Assembly: GCA_035048815.1 (NCBI GenBank)
Contig: JAUCBN010000034.1
Span: 10,890,737 to 10,954,736, forward strand
DNA length: 64,000 bases
Reading direction: 5' to 3'
Source: Abelmoschus esculentus
Lineage: Eukaryota; Streptophyta; Magnoliopsida; Malvales; Malvaceae
Part shown: positions 11,916-22,477 of the stretch, piece after piece
Position numbering within the stretch: position 1 is the stretch's first letter
Layout of the letters: every line of letters begins with the position of its first letter
Notes under the pieces: model-generated
The model's database searches: none
Seen by the model: the letters and a program-made list of their open reading frames with translations, nothing else
Told to the model about the DNA's origin: nothing
Position numbers and translations under genes: made by a program

Positions 11916-14036
11916 ATGTCTGAAGTGATCATTGTAGAAGATGATAATACGGATGTCTGGGGTTGGTCAGAGGCAGTCCAACATGAGAAAGGAGATAGTT
12001 TACCGCCAGGAAGTATGTCAACAATGAAAGGTTATGTGAAGATAAACACGGCTCAGAATCCATGTCTTCAGGAAGTCCGGGAAATATGGGATAAGTGGAC
12101 TGCCGATATGAGGGATCAGTTTAAGAAGGAATTCGGAGACATAGCATTACTATTAAAGGTACCCGTGGATAGACAGTTACTCAGAGTAATGGCGCAATTC
12201 TGGAATCCAGTATATAACTGTTTTACTTTTGGACGAGTTGATATGACACCGACATTGGAGGAGTATGAGGTCTTGATTAACAGTCCTGTGGTCAAGAGAG
12301 ACAAGATTTATGTTAAACTGAATAGTACTGCAGGCTTTAAGAAGAAGTTAACTCAAATCACAGGAAAGGTGAAGGAGTTTTGGGATGAGAAGCTTGCTAG
12401 TCGAGATAGTACAGACATGAACGAGGATAAACAGAGAGTTAATTGGAAAGTTTTGAAAGAGTTAATAGTGGACAGTCGCGAAGAGCCATCGAAGGTAAGA
12501 AGGATATATGCTTTATGCATTTATGGATTAGTGTTATTTCCGAGGACCCCGGAACATATAGACCCATCCACTGTCGGGTTATTCGAGAGGTTATTTAAAG
12601 GCGTGAATCCAGCCCCTGCTATCTTGGCGGAGACATACAGGTCTTTGACGGCATGTAAGAAATCGGGTGAAGGAAGATTTTGGGGTTGTGCACAGTTATT
12701 GGAGATTTGGTTCAGAGGTCATCGTTGGAATGCACCTTATCATGCGCTAAGGCATACTGTTTTATATTCGCCTATTTCGGAGCATCTGAAGGATTATGTC
12801 ATAGAGAAGAAGGACGAGAGACAATGGGAGGAACTCTTTCAGAATTTGATGGATACAAATGTTGTTTGGAAGGCCTGTTGGTTGAGTAGAGGAACTGTAT
12901 TTCTGTATAGATGTGGGGAAATAGATTGGGTCCCGTTGCCAGGAGTTTGGGGTGGAACAGCTTATTGCTCACTTTTAGTTTCCAGACAGTTCGGATCTAG
13001 ACAGTTCATACCTGCTACAGCCGGGATGGCAGGTTTCGAATACGCACACAAAATTGACGGGTATAAATCAAGGAATGAAACGATTTTGAAAGCGTGGAAA
13101 ACACTCAGGAAAGTTCAGCCTTACCGAGATCTAGAAATCATGGCCAGGCATGACGATTGGAGGACACATAGAGTAAATGATAAGACTTTTCAGGAGATAC
13201 CCAGGATTGTTGGGTCGTCAAGCGGAATAACTCAAGAAGCATCGTCTGTGATAGAGAAACTGAAGCAAGATCGAGAGCTGGATTACCAAAGATATGAGAA
13301 GACGGTTTATGATCTTACACAAGAGTTAAACATGGCAAAGTATCAGGTATTAACGCACGAGAGGAAAGAGAAAGAGCTGACAGTTCAAAATGAGAAGTTA
13401 AGTCGGGATTTGAAAGAACTACAAGAGATGCATGAAGGGCATAGGAGAAAGTATCAGAAAGGAAGTGGGAGTAAAAAGATTCCGAGTTCGCCCGATCACT
13501 TGGACAGGTTGGCAAAAGAAAAGGAAGAATACAAGAGGCTCTATGAACAAAAGTGTCGCGAAGGACGGGAAGCGGATTATAAAGCAAAAAAGAAATTAGA
13601 GAAAGAGCAAGCAAGGAATTTCGAGTTGTCAAACCAGGTGACACAGTTGGAAGAGTTGATTACCAAGTATCACAATGAAGACAAGGTTCAGATTGAAAGG
13701 AAAAAGGAGGGTCTACAACGGAAAGTTGCTTCGCTTGAAAACAAAGTACAAGAGTTAAGGGAGAAGTTAACAAGCTATGAAGGGGCTTTGTACCAGGATA
13801 CTGGACCGTGGAAAGCGAAATATGAAGCAGTGCAGCGCACCGTTCAATGTCAAAACAAGGAGTTAGTCAACTTCAAGGAACAAGTCAGAAGTATTGCCTC
13901 CTATGTGCAGATATTGTCAAAGGAAGCTACAACACTTCTAAAGCAACCTGACATTGAGCTAGAGCACGGAGAGGTTATCGTACGTTTGCTGCATGAGTTG
14001 ACCAATCTGGGGATTAGAGCTAGCAGCTTTCTGTAG
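11916..14036 (+). CDS. Ogre-type ORF1 protein (DUF7745/plant-mobile-domain-like plus coiled coil)
   Basis: Uninterrupted 706-codon frame in the position of the extra ORF that Ogre elements carry upstream of gag. The N-terminal ~400 residues are globular. Segments such as FWNPVYNCFTFGRVDMTPT and EEYEVLI (about residues 93-128) and DPSTVGLFERLFKG (about 209-222) resemble the DUF7745 / plant mobile domain family common in cotton annotations. From about residue 430 to 650 the protein is a highly charged heptad-rich coiled coil. No catalytic motif is evident and the function of ORF1 in this lineage is unknown. Its survival as an open frame while gag-pol is broken is notable. The frame has its own ATG, in the same phase as gag, with a 189-bp gap before gag that includes an (AAT)n run. 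The family match is by memory of motifs. Confidence 0.85.
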   Translation: MSEVIIVEDDNTDVWGWSEAVQHEKGDSLPPGSMSTMKGYVKINTAQNPCLQEVREIWDKWTADMRDQFKKEFGDIALLLKVPVDRQLLRVMAQFWNPVYNCFTFGRVDMTPTLEEYEVLINSPVVKRDKIYVKLNSTAGFKKKLTQITGKVKEFWDEKLASRDSTDMNEDKQRVNWKVLKELIVDSREEPSKVRRIYALCIYGLVLFPRTPEHIDPSTVGLFERLFKGVNPAPAILAETYRSLTACKKSGEGRFWGCAQLLEIWFRGHRWNAPYHALRHTVLYSPISEHLKDYVIEKKDERQWEELFQNLMDTNVVWKACWLSRGTVFLYRCGEIDWVPLPGVWGGTAYCSLLVSRQFGSRQFIPATAGMAGFEYAHKIDGYKSRNETILKAWKTLRKVQPYRDLEIMARHDDWRTHRVNDKTFQEIPRIVGSSSGITQEASSVIEKLKQDRELDYQRYEKTVYDLTQELNMAKYQVLTHERKEKELTVQNEKLSRDLKELQEMHEGHRRKYQKGSGSKKIPSSPDHLDRLAKEKEEYKRLYEQKCREGREADYKAKKKLEKEQARNFELSNQVTQLEELITKYHNEDKVQIERKKEGLQRKVASLENKVQELREKLTSYEGALYQDTGPWKAKYEAVQRTVQCQNKELVNFKEQVRSIASYVQILSKEATTLLKQPDIELEHGEVIVRLLHELTNLGIRASSFL

Positions 14037-14225
14037 TTGCTGATTATTTATCTTTACTTTATATATGAACTTTTTAGACAAACGGATATTTTTAAGATAC
14101 TGTTCTTCGAATACAATGCCTTATTGCATACATACATTCATGTATTCATGCATCATTTGCATCATTAATTTTAAAAATAATAATAATAATAATAATAATA
14201 ATAATTTTTAATAATAAAAGGTTTT
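14037..14225. repeat. ORF1-gag spacer with (AAT)n microsatellite
   Basis: Spacer between ORF1 and gag. Bases 14176-14205 are about ten AAT/ATA repeats. No ORF. Confidence 0.7.
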
Positions 14226-17200
14226 GTGGCAGTGAATACTTTAATCGCAATCATACCGCATTCATATTCAACACGGTCGCGTACTAAAAAGTCAGCAATG
14301 GAAGAAAGATTAAAGAAGTTAGAGGATGATCGCGTGGAGTTTCAGAATCGACTAGAGGGAATAGAAAATAGCATGAAGGACACCATTGCTAAGGCACAAG
14401 CAGATATTATCAGTCAGTTGACAGCTTTGATAAGACCGAAAGAATCAGAGAAAGACAAAGCATCGGTTGGTGGATCAAGTGAAGCTGAGGGTCAGACGGA
14501 TGTTACATCTCATATGAAAGGGCAACCTGAAGTGCAATCGGTACCTACAAAGGTTCAATTTGACCAAATGGGAACATCTGCAAGTCATCCTGTGGAAGTG
14601 GCTGATTTTACTACTCCGAATGTTGAAGAGGTCCCAGATCTCAACTTCATGAGCGAGGTGGACAAAATGCGTCAGGACATGGAGAAGAAGTATGCTGATC
14701 ATTTTAAGGCATTAGAGGCTAAAATACAGAAGATACAGGGGACAACCGATCAAGATACTGATGCATTTGATCTAGGGTTGGTGTCTGATTTGGTTTTACC
14801 ACCGAAGTTTAAAATGCCGGATTTTGAGAAATATGATGGAACGATATGCCCGAATGCTCACATGATTATGTACTGTCGAAAGATGGCTGCTTTCAATAGA
14901 GATGAGAAGTTGTTGATTCATTGCTTCCAAGATAGTTTGACAAGTTCGGCATTGCGATGGTATACACAGTTAAGCCGAGCAAACATAAAAACATGGAAAG
15001 ACTTATATCGTGCTTTTCTGGAGAATTACAAGCATGTGTCAGAAATGGGACCTACTAGAGTAATGCTGCAACAGATGGGGCAGAAATCGAATGAGACGTT
15101 CAGACAGTATGCTCACAGGTGGAGGGATTTGGCTTTCCAAGTACAACCCCCACTGATTGAGAGTGAAATGACCCATATGTTTGTTGATACATTGAAGGGT
15201 TTGATGTACGATCGTTTGTTTACCAATACTTCGATGCAAAGCTTTTCCTAAATTGTCGCTACGGGAGAGCTTGTGGAAGCAACCATGAAGAGTGGAAAGA
15301 TAGAAGGACCTGATAGCTCTAAGAGGAGTTTCAGAAAGAAGGATAGTGAAGTGAATAGTACCGTTGTATATGCGGCGCCGAGAAATGTGAAAATCTCTAA
15401 GCCGGGGGCAGGAGCCAGTAGCTCACAGAGTTCAAGCAAGAAGGATTCGAAATGGGAAAGGCCAAGCTTTACGCCTATCCCGATAACATATGCCGAGCTG
15501 TATACTCAACTATATGATGCGGACATGATACGTCCGTATTACATCTTACCACTTTCACCTTCATATCCGGCGTGGTACGATCCGAAGGCCCAGTGTGTGT
15601 ATCATTCCAATGTTCAGGGACACAGCATTGAGAATTGCACTACATTCAAGAGAATAGTTTAGAATTTGATCAATACTGGTGTGTTGAAATTTGATGAACC
15701 CAGTATATCCACAAATCCGTTGCCAAACCATGGTGGTCGAGGTGTAAATATGATTGAGGAGGACCAGATGAAGCAGATAAAGATGAGTGTATCGGAGATC
15801 AGATCGTCGTTAAAATGGGTGTTTGAACAACTGTTCGATAATGGACTTTTATGCCAGAAAGTGATGCTGAAGAGATCGATGGAGGTAGGATTGTATTGTG
15901 AGTATCACCAAGAGCAAGGACACGAGATTCAGTATTGCTCTGAATTTAGAAGTTTGTTACAAGGAATGATGGACAATAAGGAGGTGGAATTTTTCGTTAA
16001 GATGGAAGGACGAAAAATGATGGACGTATGCACATCTGAGAGAACCATGCCAAAGTACAGTACGGATAGGCCGTTGGTTATTTCAGTTCGACCAAAAGGC
16101 GATAGTTCATCAGGGGAAGTAAAACCAGTGGCTACCCCTTGCATAGTGATTACCCTTCCTGCACCTTTTTCGTTCAAGGATATACAGAGGATTCCATGGA
16201 ATTACACTGCAAGTGTGACAATGCCGAGTAGTTCAAAGCCCATCGAGGAGATACAGCCCGAGAAGTTCTTGGTTGAGAATGAAGTCGAGACTGAAGAACC
16301 AGTGAACAAGGTAGGACATTTCACGAGAAGTGGAAGATGTTATTCACCAGTTCAGGAGAAGGAAGAAGAGAAAACAAAGAACGTTGAGAAGAATAAGATT
16401 TTTGAAAATCCAGTGCCGAAAATAAATGAGCCTGTTACTGAGGAGCAAGCACATGAGTTTTTGAGATTCTTGAAGCATAGTGAGTACAGTATTGTTGAGC
16501 ACTTGAAGAGACAACCATCCAGAATTTCCATTCTTGATTTGTTATTGAGTTCCGAAGGACACCGTAATGCTTTATTGAAGGTGTTAAACCAGACGTTCGT
16601 TCCGAATGATATATCGGTGAATAAGCTGGATCGGATTATTAATCATATCACTGCAGATAATTATATAACGTTTGCTGATGATGAGATCCCGGATGGTGGA
16701 ATGGGGTCTATTAAAGCTCTAAACATTACGACTCACTGTAAGGGTCATGTTGTGCCGCGGGTGCTGATTGATAATGGGTCAGCATTGAATGTATTACCGT
16801 TGGTGACTCTACAAAGGTTGCCAATTGACAGTGCTCATATGAAGAGTTATCAGAATGTAGTTAGAGCATTTGATGGAACGACGAGGGACGTGTTGGGCAA
16901 GATAGAAGTGCCGCTGCTGATTGGGCCGTCTATGTACAATGTGGATTTTGTTGTCATGGATATCAAGCCCACTTATAACTGTTTGCTGGGAAGACCTTGG
17001 ATTCATTCTGCTGGGGCAGTGCCGTCATCTCTGCATCAGAAGTTGAAATTCGTGATAGATGGGAAGCTCGTGTGTGTTGGGACAGAGAAAGACATTATCG
17101 CTTCAGTTTCTACTGATACACCGTACATCCAAGCAAATGAAGATGCGTTGGAGTGTTCTTTCAAGGCTTTAGAGTTTATCAATGCCGCGTTTGTTGCCGA

Positions 17201-17675
17201 AGGCGCGAAGTTTCCATGCCCAAAATTGTCGAACTGCACAGAAATGACTGTTAAGCAAACTCTCGGTAAAGGAGCCAAGACTGAAAAGGGATTAGGAAGG
17301 AAATTGCAAGGAAGCTTACGTCCAAAACCCGTGGTTATGAAGAAGGGCCGAGTTGGGTTAGGTTTTTCAATTGAGGCATTTTGGAAGAAGTATGGGAAAG
17401 CTGCAGCTAAAAAGCCGATCTCATTGAGTTCAAAGATCGACTTTATATCTCATGGATTTGTGAATGTCACTGAGCACGCAGAGAAGAATCGTCAAGAAGC
17501 TATCAGGCTGCAAGAGGAAGAAATTTTCGGGGATGCTTTCGATTGTTTGTTTGTGAGAGGAATTTCTGAAGGACCGAGGATGAATTTTCTGGAAGGAATT
17601 CGTCCATGCCTCCCTGGCAAAACTCTGAAGAATTGGACTGTAGAAGATTTACCTATAGTATTTAAAACAGAGTAA
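14226..17675 (+). pseudogene. gag-protease of the Ogre-like element, broken by two stops
   Basis: One reading frame with in-frame TAA at 15249 and TAG at 15660; the frame closes with TAA at 17673. The first 340 codons hold a coiled-coil N-terminus and a retrotransposon gag domain (LRWYTQLSRANIKTWKDLY; ETFRQYAHRWRDLA). Two zinc-knuckle-like motifs of form C-x2-H-x4-G-H-x4-C lie at about 15592-15636 and 15895-15939. An aspartic protease motif IDNGSALNV is at about 16766. A G-patch-like segment (GLGRKLQG..GLGF) lies near 17290-17365. The visible start is the GTG/ATG cluster upstream of SAMEERLKKL; an ATG at 14298 is an alternative start. The TAG at 15660 is explicable as C-to-T decay of a CAG codon. 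The final TAA may be the natural end of gag-pro, since in Ogre elements an intron usually separates protease from RT. Confidence 0.88.
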
Positions 17676-17903
17676 TGCCAAGAACTACCCTATTACTTTT
17701 GCCCGCAAGTATATAGGATTTTCTGTAAAGTGCTTTTACATATTTCACTTGCAAACAAGGACGTTTTTCTTTTATTCTCAAATGGCAAACGTTTTTTTTA
17801 TTTTATTCATTCATTTATTCATTTATTTATTCATTTATTCATTCATTTATTATTCCTTTCCAAATATATAAGTTTTCTTCGCAAGTTCCCAATCAACGAT
17901 AAC
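17676..17903. other. Protease-RT junction with ATTCATTT tandem repeat
   Basis: In Ogre elements an intron lies between protease and reverse transcriptase, and this gap is where it would be. A possible donor GTAATG is at 17672 and T-rich sequence follows, but I found no acceptor that restores the frame, so splicing is unproven. Bases 17805-17852 are a simple array of ATTCATTT/ATTT units. Confidence 0.5.
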
Positions 17904-20900
17904 ATGAGTGACTCTGTGTCTAATTCTGAAATAGATTTGGAAAAGATCTCTTGTCTAACAGATATTAATGAGTGTGAAGATAATGTGGATTATGAGGTTC
18001 CCGAAGAATTATTAAGGTTGGTGGAAAAAGAAGATAAACAGATCATGCCATACAAAGAAGAAATAGAGATTCTGAATCTGGGTTCTAAAGAACTGAAAAG
18101 AGAAGTTAAGATTGGGGCAGCATTCTCAGCTGGGGCAAAGCAAGATTTGATTGATTTGTTGCGAGAGTTCAAAGATGTTTTTGCATGGTCCTACCAAGAT
18201 ATGCCGGGTTTGAATACTGACATTGTAGTGCACAAGTTGCCAATTAGACCAGAATGCAAGCCAGTACAGCAGAAGCTCAGACGGTTGAAACTAGAGATGC
18301 TTTTGAAAATCAAAGAAGAGGTTCAAAAATAGATAGATGCGGGATTCTTACAGGTGGCAGCGTATCCAGAATGGGTGGCAAACATAGTTCTAGTACCGAA
18401 GAAAGACGGGAAAGTAAGAATGTGCGTGGATTACAGAGATCTGAACAAAGTGAGTCTGAAAGATAATTTCCCTCTACCCCATATAGATGTTCTGGATGAT
18501 AACACATCAGGGCATTCGTGGTTCTCTTTTATGGACGATTTTTCGGGTTACAATCAAATCAAAATGAATCCGGAGGATATGGAGAAGACTACTTTTACTA
18601 CACTGTGGAGCACGTTTTGTTATAAAGTCATGCCTTTCGGGTTGAAGAATGCTGGGGCAACGTACCAGAGGGCTATGGTGACATTATTTCATGACATGAT
18701 GCATAAAGAAATCGAAGTCTACGTAGACGATATGATCGCCAAGTCCCAAACAGAAAATGGGCATGTTCAGAATTTGAGAAAGTTGTTTTAGAGGCTACGA
18801 AAGTATCAGTTGAAACTTAACCCTAATAAGTGTACTTTTGGGGTTACATCTGGTAAGCTGCTTGGTTTTATTGTTAGCAGACGAGGCATTGAAATTGATC
18901 CAGATAAGGTTAAGGCGATTTAGAATTTACCACCTCCAAAAACCCAGAAAGAAGTTCGAGGTTTCCTTGGAAGATTGAATTATGTCTCTCAGTTTATTTC
19001 TCAGTTAACTGATATATGTGATCCAATCTTTAAACTGTTGCGAAAGAATAATCCATGTGAGTGGGACGATGAATGTCAAGAAACGTTGGACAAGATCAAA
19101 CAATACTTGTCAAATGCACCGGTGTTGGTGGCTCCTGTTCCTGAAAAACCATTGATCCTCTACTTGAAGGTGTTCGAGAATTCCATGGGGTGTGCGCTGG
19201 GGCAACATGATGATACTGGAAAGAAAGAAAGAAAGGGCAATTTATTACCTGAGTAAGAAGTTTACCGAATGTGAAGTACGGTACCCGTTTATCCAGAAGC
19301 TGTGTTGTGCGCTTGTTTGGGTTACTCGTCGGCTTAAACAATACATGTTATATCATACCACGTGGTTGATATCAAAGCTTGACCCATTAAAGTTTCTAAT
19401 GGAAGCACCAGCATTGATCGGGAGATTAGCACGTTGGCAAATATTGTTGTCTGAATTTGACATTTTGTACGTAAGTCAGAAAGCAGTTAAAGGGAGTGCT
19501 ATAGCTGATTTTCTTGCAAGTAGAGCTTCGGAAGATTACGAGCCTTTGAACTTTGATTTTCCTGACAAAGATGTGATGACCATTTATGTGGAGGAAGATG
19601 ATGAGGAGAAGAAATGGAGTTTGTATTTTGATGGAGCAGTTAATGCACTGGGACGTGGAATTGGAGCTGTATTGATCTCTCCAGATGGTATATACTATCC
19701 TCTCACAAGCAAGTTAGAGTTTTTGTGCACGAACAATATGGCGGAGTACGAAGCATGTGTTATGGGATTGAGGGCTGCAATAGAAAGAAAAATAAAAGCC
19801 CTGAAGGTGTATGGAGATTCAGCCTTAGTTATTTATCAACTGCGTGGAGAATGGGAGACGAAAGACACAAAGTTGATGGAATATCGGAAGTTGGTGTTGG
19901 AACTAATTGAAGAGTTTGAAGAAGTAACTTTTGCATACCTCCCCAGAGAAGACAACCAGATGGCGGATGCCTTAGCTACACTGGCTTCGGTATTTCAAGC
20001 AAATAGACCGGAGGATATGATGCTGATACGAATGCAAAGTTATGAAACGTACACTCATTGCTGCAGCATAGAGGAAGAGGATGGTAATCCTTGGTATTTT
20101 GATATTCTGCAATACATCAAGTTCCAAACTTATCCATTTGAAGCGAATGATAATGATAAAAGAACAATCAGAAGAATGGCTGCCGGATATGTGTTAGATG
20201 GTGACGTCTTATACAAGAAAAGCAGAGATCAAATGTTACTCAGATGTGTCAATGCTCGTGAAGCTAGAAGTATTCTTAAGGAAGTGCATGATGGGATATG
20301 TGGTACGCACGCCAACGGTTTCTCGATGGCACGAAAAATAATGAGATACGGATACTATTGGTCTACTATGGAAGGAGATTGCATAGGGTACGCCAAGAAG
20401 TGTCATAAATGTCAGATATACGCAGATAAGATCAACTCTCCACCGGTACCATTACACACTATGAATTCACCGTGGCCTTTTGCTGTATGGGGAATGGATG
20501 TAATTGGGCAGATTCACCCGAAAGCTTCGAATGGGCATCGTTTCATCTTAGTGGCTATTGATTATTTCACCAAATGGATAGAAGCTACTTCTTATGCCAA
20601 CATTACGAGGACAACTGTATGCAAATTTTTGAAGAAAGAGATCATTTGTCGATATGGTCTACCAGAACGAATCATCACAGATAATGCTACTAACTTCAAC
20701 AACAGAGTGATTGCAGAAACATGTGAGCAGTTTAAGATAATTCATCACAACTCTGTGGCATACCGACCGAAGATGAATGGAGCGGTTGAGGCAGCTAATA
20801 AAAACATCATGAAGATCGTATCAAAAATGACAGAAACATACAAAGATTGGCATGAAAGACTTCCTTTTGCCTTGTTTGCATACCGTACTTCGATGAGAAC

Positions 20901-21339
20901 TTCTACCGGGGCAATACCCTATTCTCTAGTGTATGGGACTGAAGCAGTGTTACCACTTGAAGTTGAAATTTCGTCTCTTCGAGTATTATCAGAAGTGAAA
21001 CTAGATGACGCAGAATGGGTACAGATTTGTTTGGATCAGTTGAATTTGATTGAAGAAAAGCGGTTGAAAGCTATCTGCCATAGTCAAATGTATCAGAAGA
21101 GGATGATCCGAGCTCATGATAAGAAAGTTCGACCGCGAGAATTCTGAGAGGGTGATCTAGTGCTTAAAAAGATCTTGCTGATTCATCGTGATTTCCGTGG
21201 GAAATGGATGCCGAATTGGGACGAGCCATATGTTGTCAAAAAGGCCTTTTCCGGAGGTGCAATGATCTTGACTGAAATGGACGGAAAAGAATTACACAAG
21301 CCTGTGAATTCCGATTCAGTTAGGAAATATTACGCCTGA
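17904..21339 (+). pseudogene. pol (RT, RNase H, second RNase H, integrase) of the Ogre-like element, broken
   Basis: Reverse transcriptase spans about 18150-18800, with FMDDFSGYNQIKM and the active-site YVDD at about 18720. The first RNase H region (about 19130-19520) lacks a normal acidic start (YLKVFENS), as in connection/tether domains of dual-RNase H elements. The archaeal-type RNase H (about 19610-20000) keeps all four acidic positions (YFDGA, NMAEYEA, YGDSA, QMADALA). Integrase follows with an HHCC-type zinc region (about 20280-20430) and D..D..E residues (GMDVIG, TDNATNF, NGAVEAANK), then a C-terminal WxPNW-containing end. Lesions: TAG at 18330, 18789 and 18921, TGA at 21145, and a 4-bp AAAG gain in 19219-19236 that shifts frame. 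The frame ends with TGA at 21337. Confidence 0.9.
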
Positions 21340-21388
21340 AGAATAAAAAAGAAGAGAAAATAAAAAAGAGAATAATAAAAAAGTGAAA

Positions 21389-22186
21389 ATGAAGCGAAAA
21401 CCTGAAAGGGCGTTTCATAAAAAATGATAAAAATAAAGAAGGAGGGGTTGAGATGAAAACCCGCAAAGGGCGTCTCGATACCAAAGGAGGATTTGGGTCG
21501 AAAACCAGAAATGGCGGCTCAAATGCATAACAGTAGGCATCCAGCAATTTATACCTCTCGGTTATCTAGTAGTTCAGAAAGGGGCTTCATGTTTGCAAAG
21601 TTGGATCCTCACTTGAAGAACTGTTAGACAAGTAGATCTATTTTAAATCTATATCTCGGGAAAAAGGTCTCGATGATCACATGTAATAGGCGCTTGAGAA
21701 TTTGCATTTGTTTCTTGATTCTCTTTCTTTTGGTTTGCCATGACTATTTTAAAAATTTAATACTTATTACAAACATACAAAATGCTTCAGTACATATTCA
21801 TTTTTCCCCGGAGCTTTTCTTTTTATCCAAAGCATCGTGCAAGTGAACTCATGTAAATTAACAAATATGAAAATCTTTTGTCATTATTTTGTTTTAAAAG
21901 TTATAGGTAATATTTGCTTATCCAGATCAGGATAATGGAATAAAAGGTGAATATGTTCAGACGATCAAACAGAATCCTAAAACAAGGGACACAACAGAAG
22001 GATTTGAGAAAAAATAAGAGATGAAGAATCAGTGTCAAGGCCAATTCAAGAAAAAAGAAAAAGAAAATTGAAAAGAAAAAGAAAGAATGAAAAGAAAAAA
22101 GAAAGAAAGAAAAATCAAAGTGAAAACCTGAAAAGGCGCTTTGAGAAAAAATAATTTGAAGTGAAAACCTGAAAAGGCGCTTCAAA
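21389..22186 (+). repeat. Five conserved-loop hairpins in the proximal 3' UTR of the Ogre-like element
   Basis: Five dispersed units share a core AAAACC-(about 6 nt)-GG (AAAACCTGAAAAGG and close variants) flanked by complementary arms that differ in sequence. Stems: ATGAAGCG/CGTTTCAT (21389-21418), TTGAGATG/CGTCTCGA (21448-21478), ATTTGGGTCG/CGGCTCAAAT (21491-21524), TCAAAGTG/CGCTTTGA (22115-22144) and TTTGAAGTG/CGCTTCAAA (22155-22186). Pairing, including G-T wobbles, is kept in every unit. The surrounding sequence is purine-rich and not coding. Confidence 0.85.
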
Positions 22187-22477
22187 AACAACTTTGTGAG
22201 AAAGATTGTCATCAAGGGTTTCCCCTTAATATGAGATGAAGAATCAAGACATCATCAAGATTGCAGAAAGAAGAGGAAATAGTCGATTGCGCTCATCAAA
22301 ATGACAATTGACTGATAATATGTGCCTGTCTACGCATATTCATGCATCATAATAGGAATATTTGCATTAGGCTCATACTAATAATGCATCATATTTCTAT
22401 TGAACAGGATTCAGAAACCTACGAGAAATGATTCAGAAAAAACAATCAAACAACAATAATTCCAGGTTTCACGGAAT

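Noticed and set aside
13315..13644. 109-codon antisense frame within ORF1
   Set aside because: It is the shadow of the charged coiled-coil coding region on the plus strand.
17672..17890. Ogre-type intron between protease and RT
   Set aside because: A donor-like GTAATG exists, but no acceptor restoring the frame was found, so it is recorded only as a possibility.
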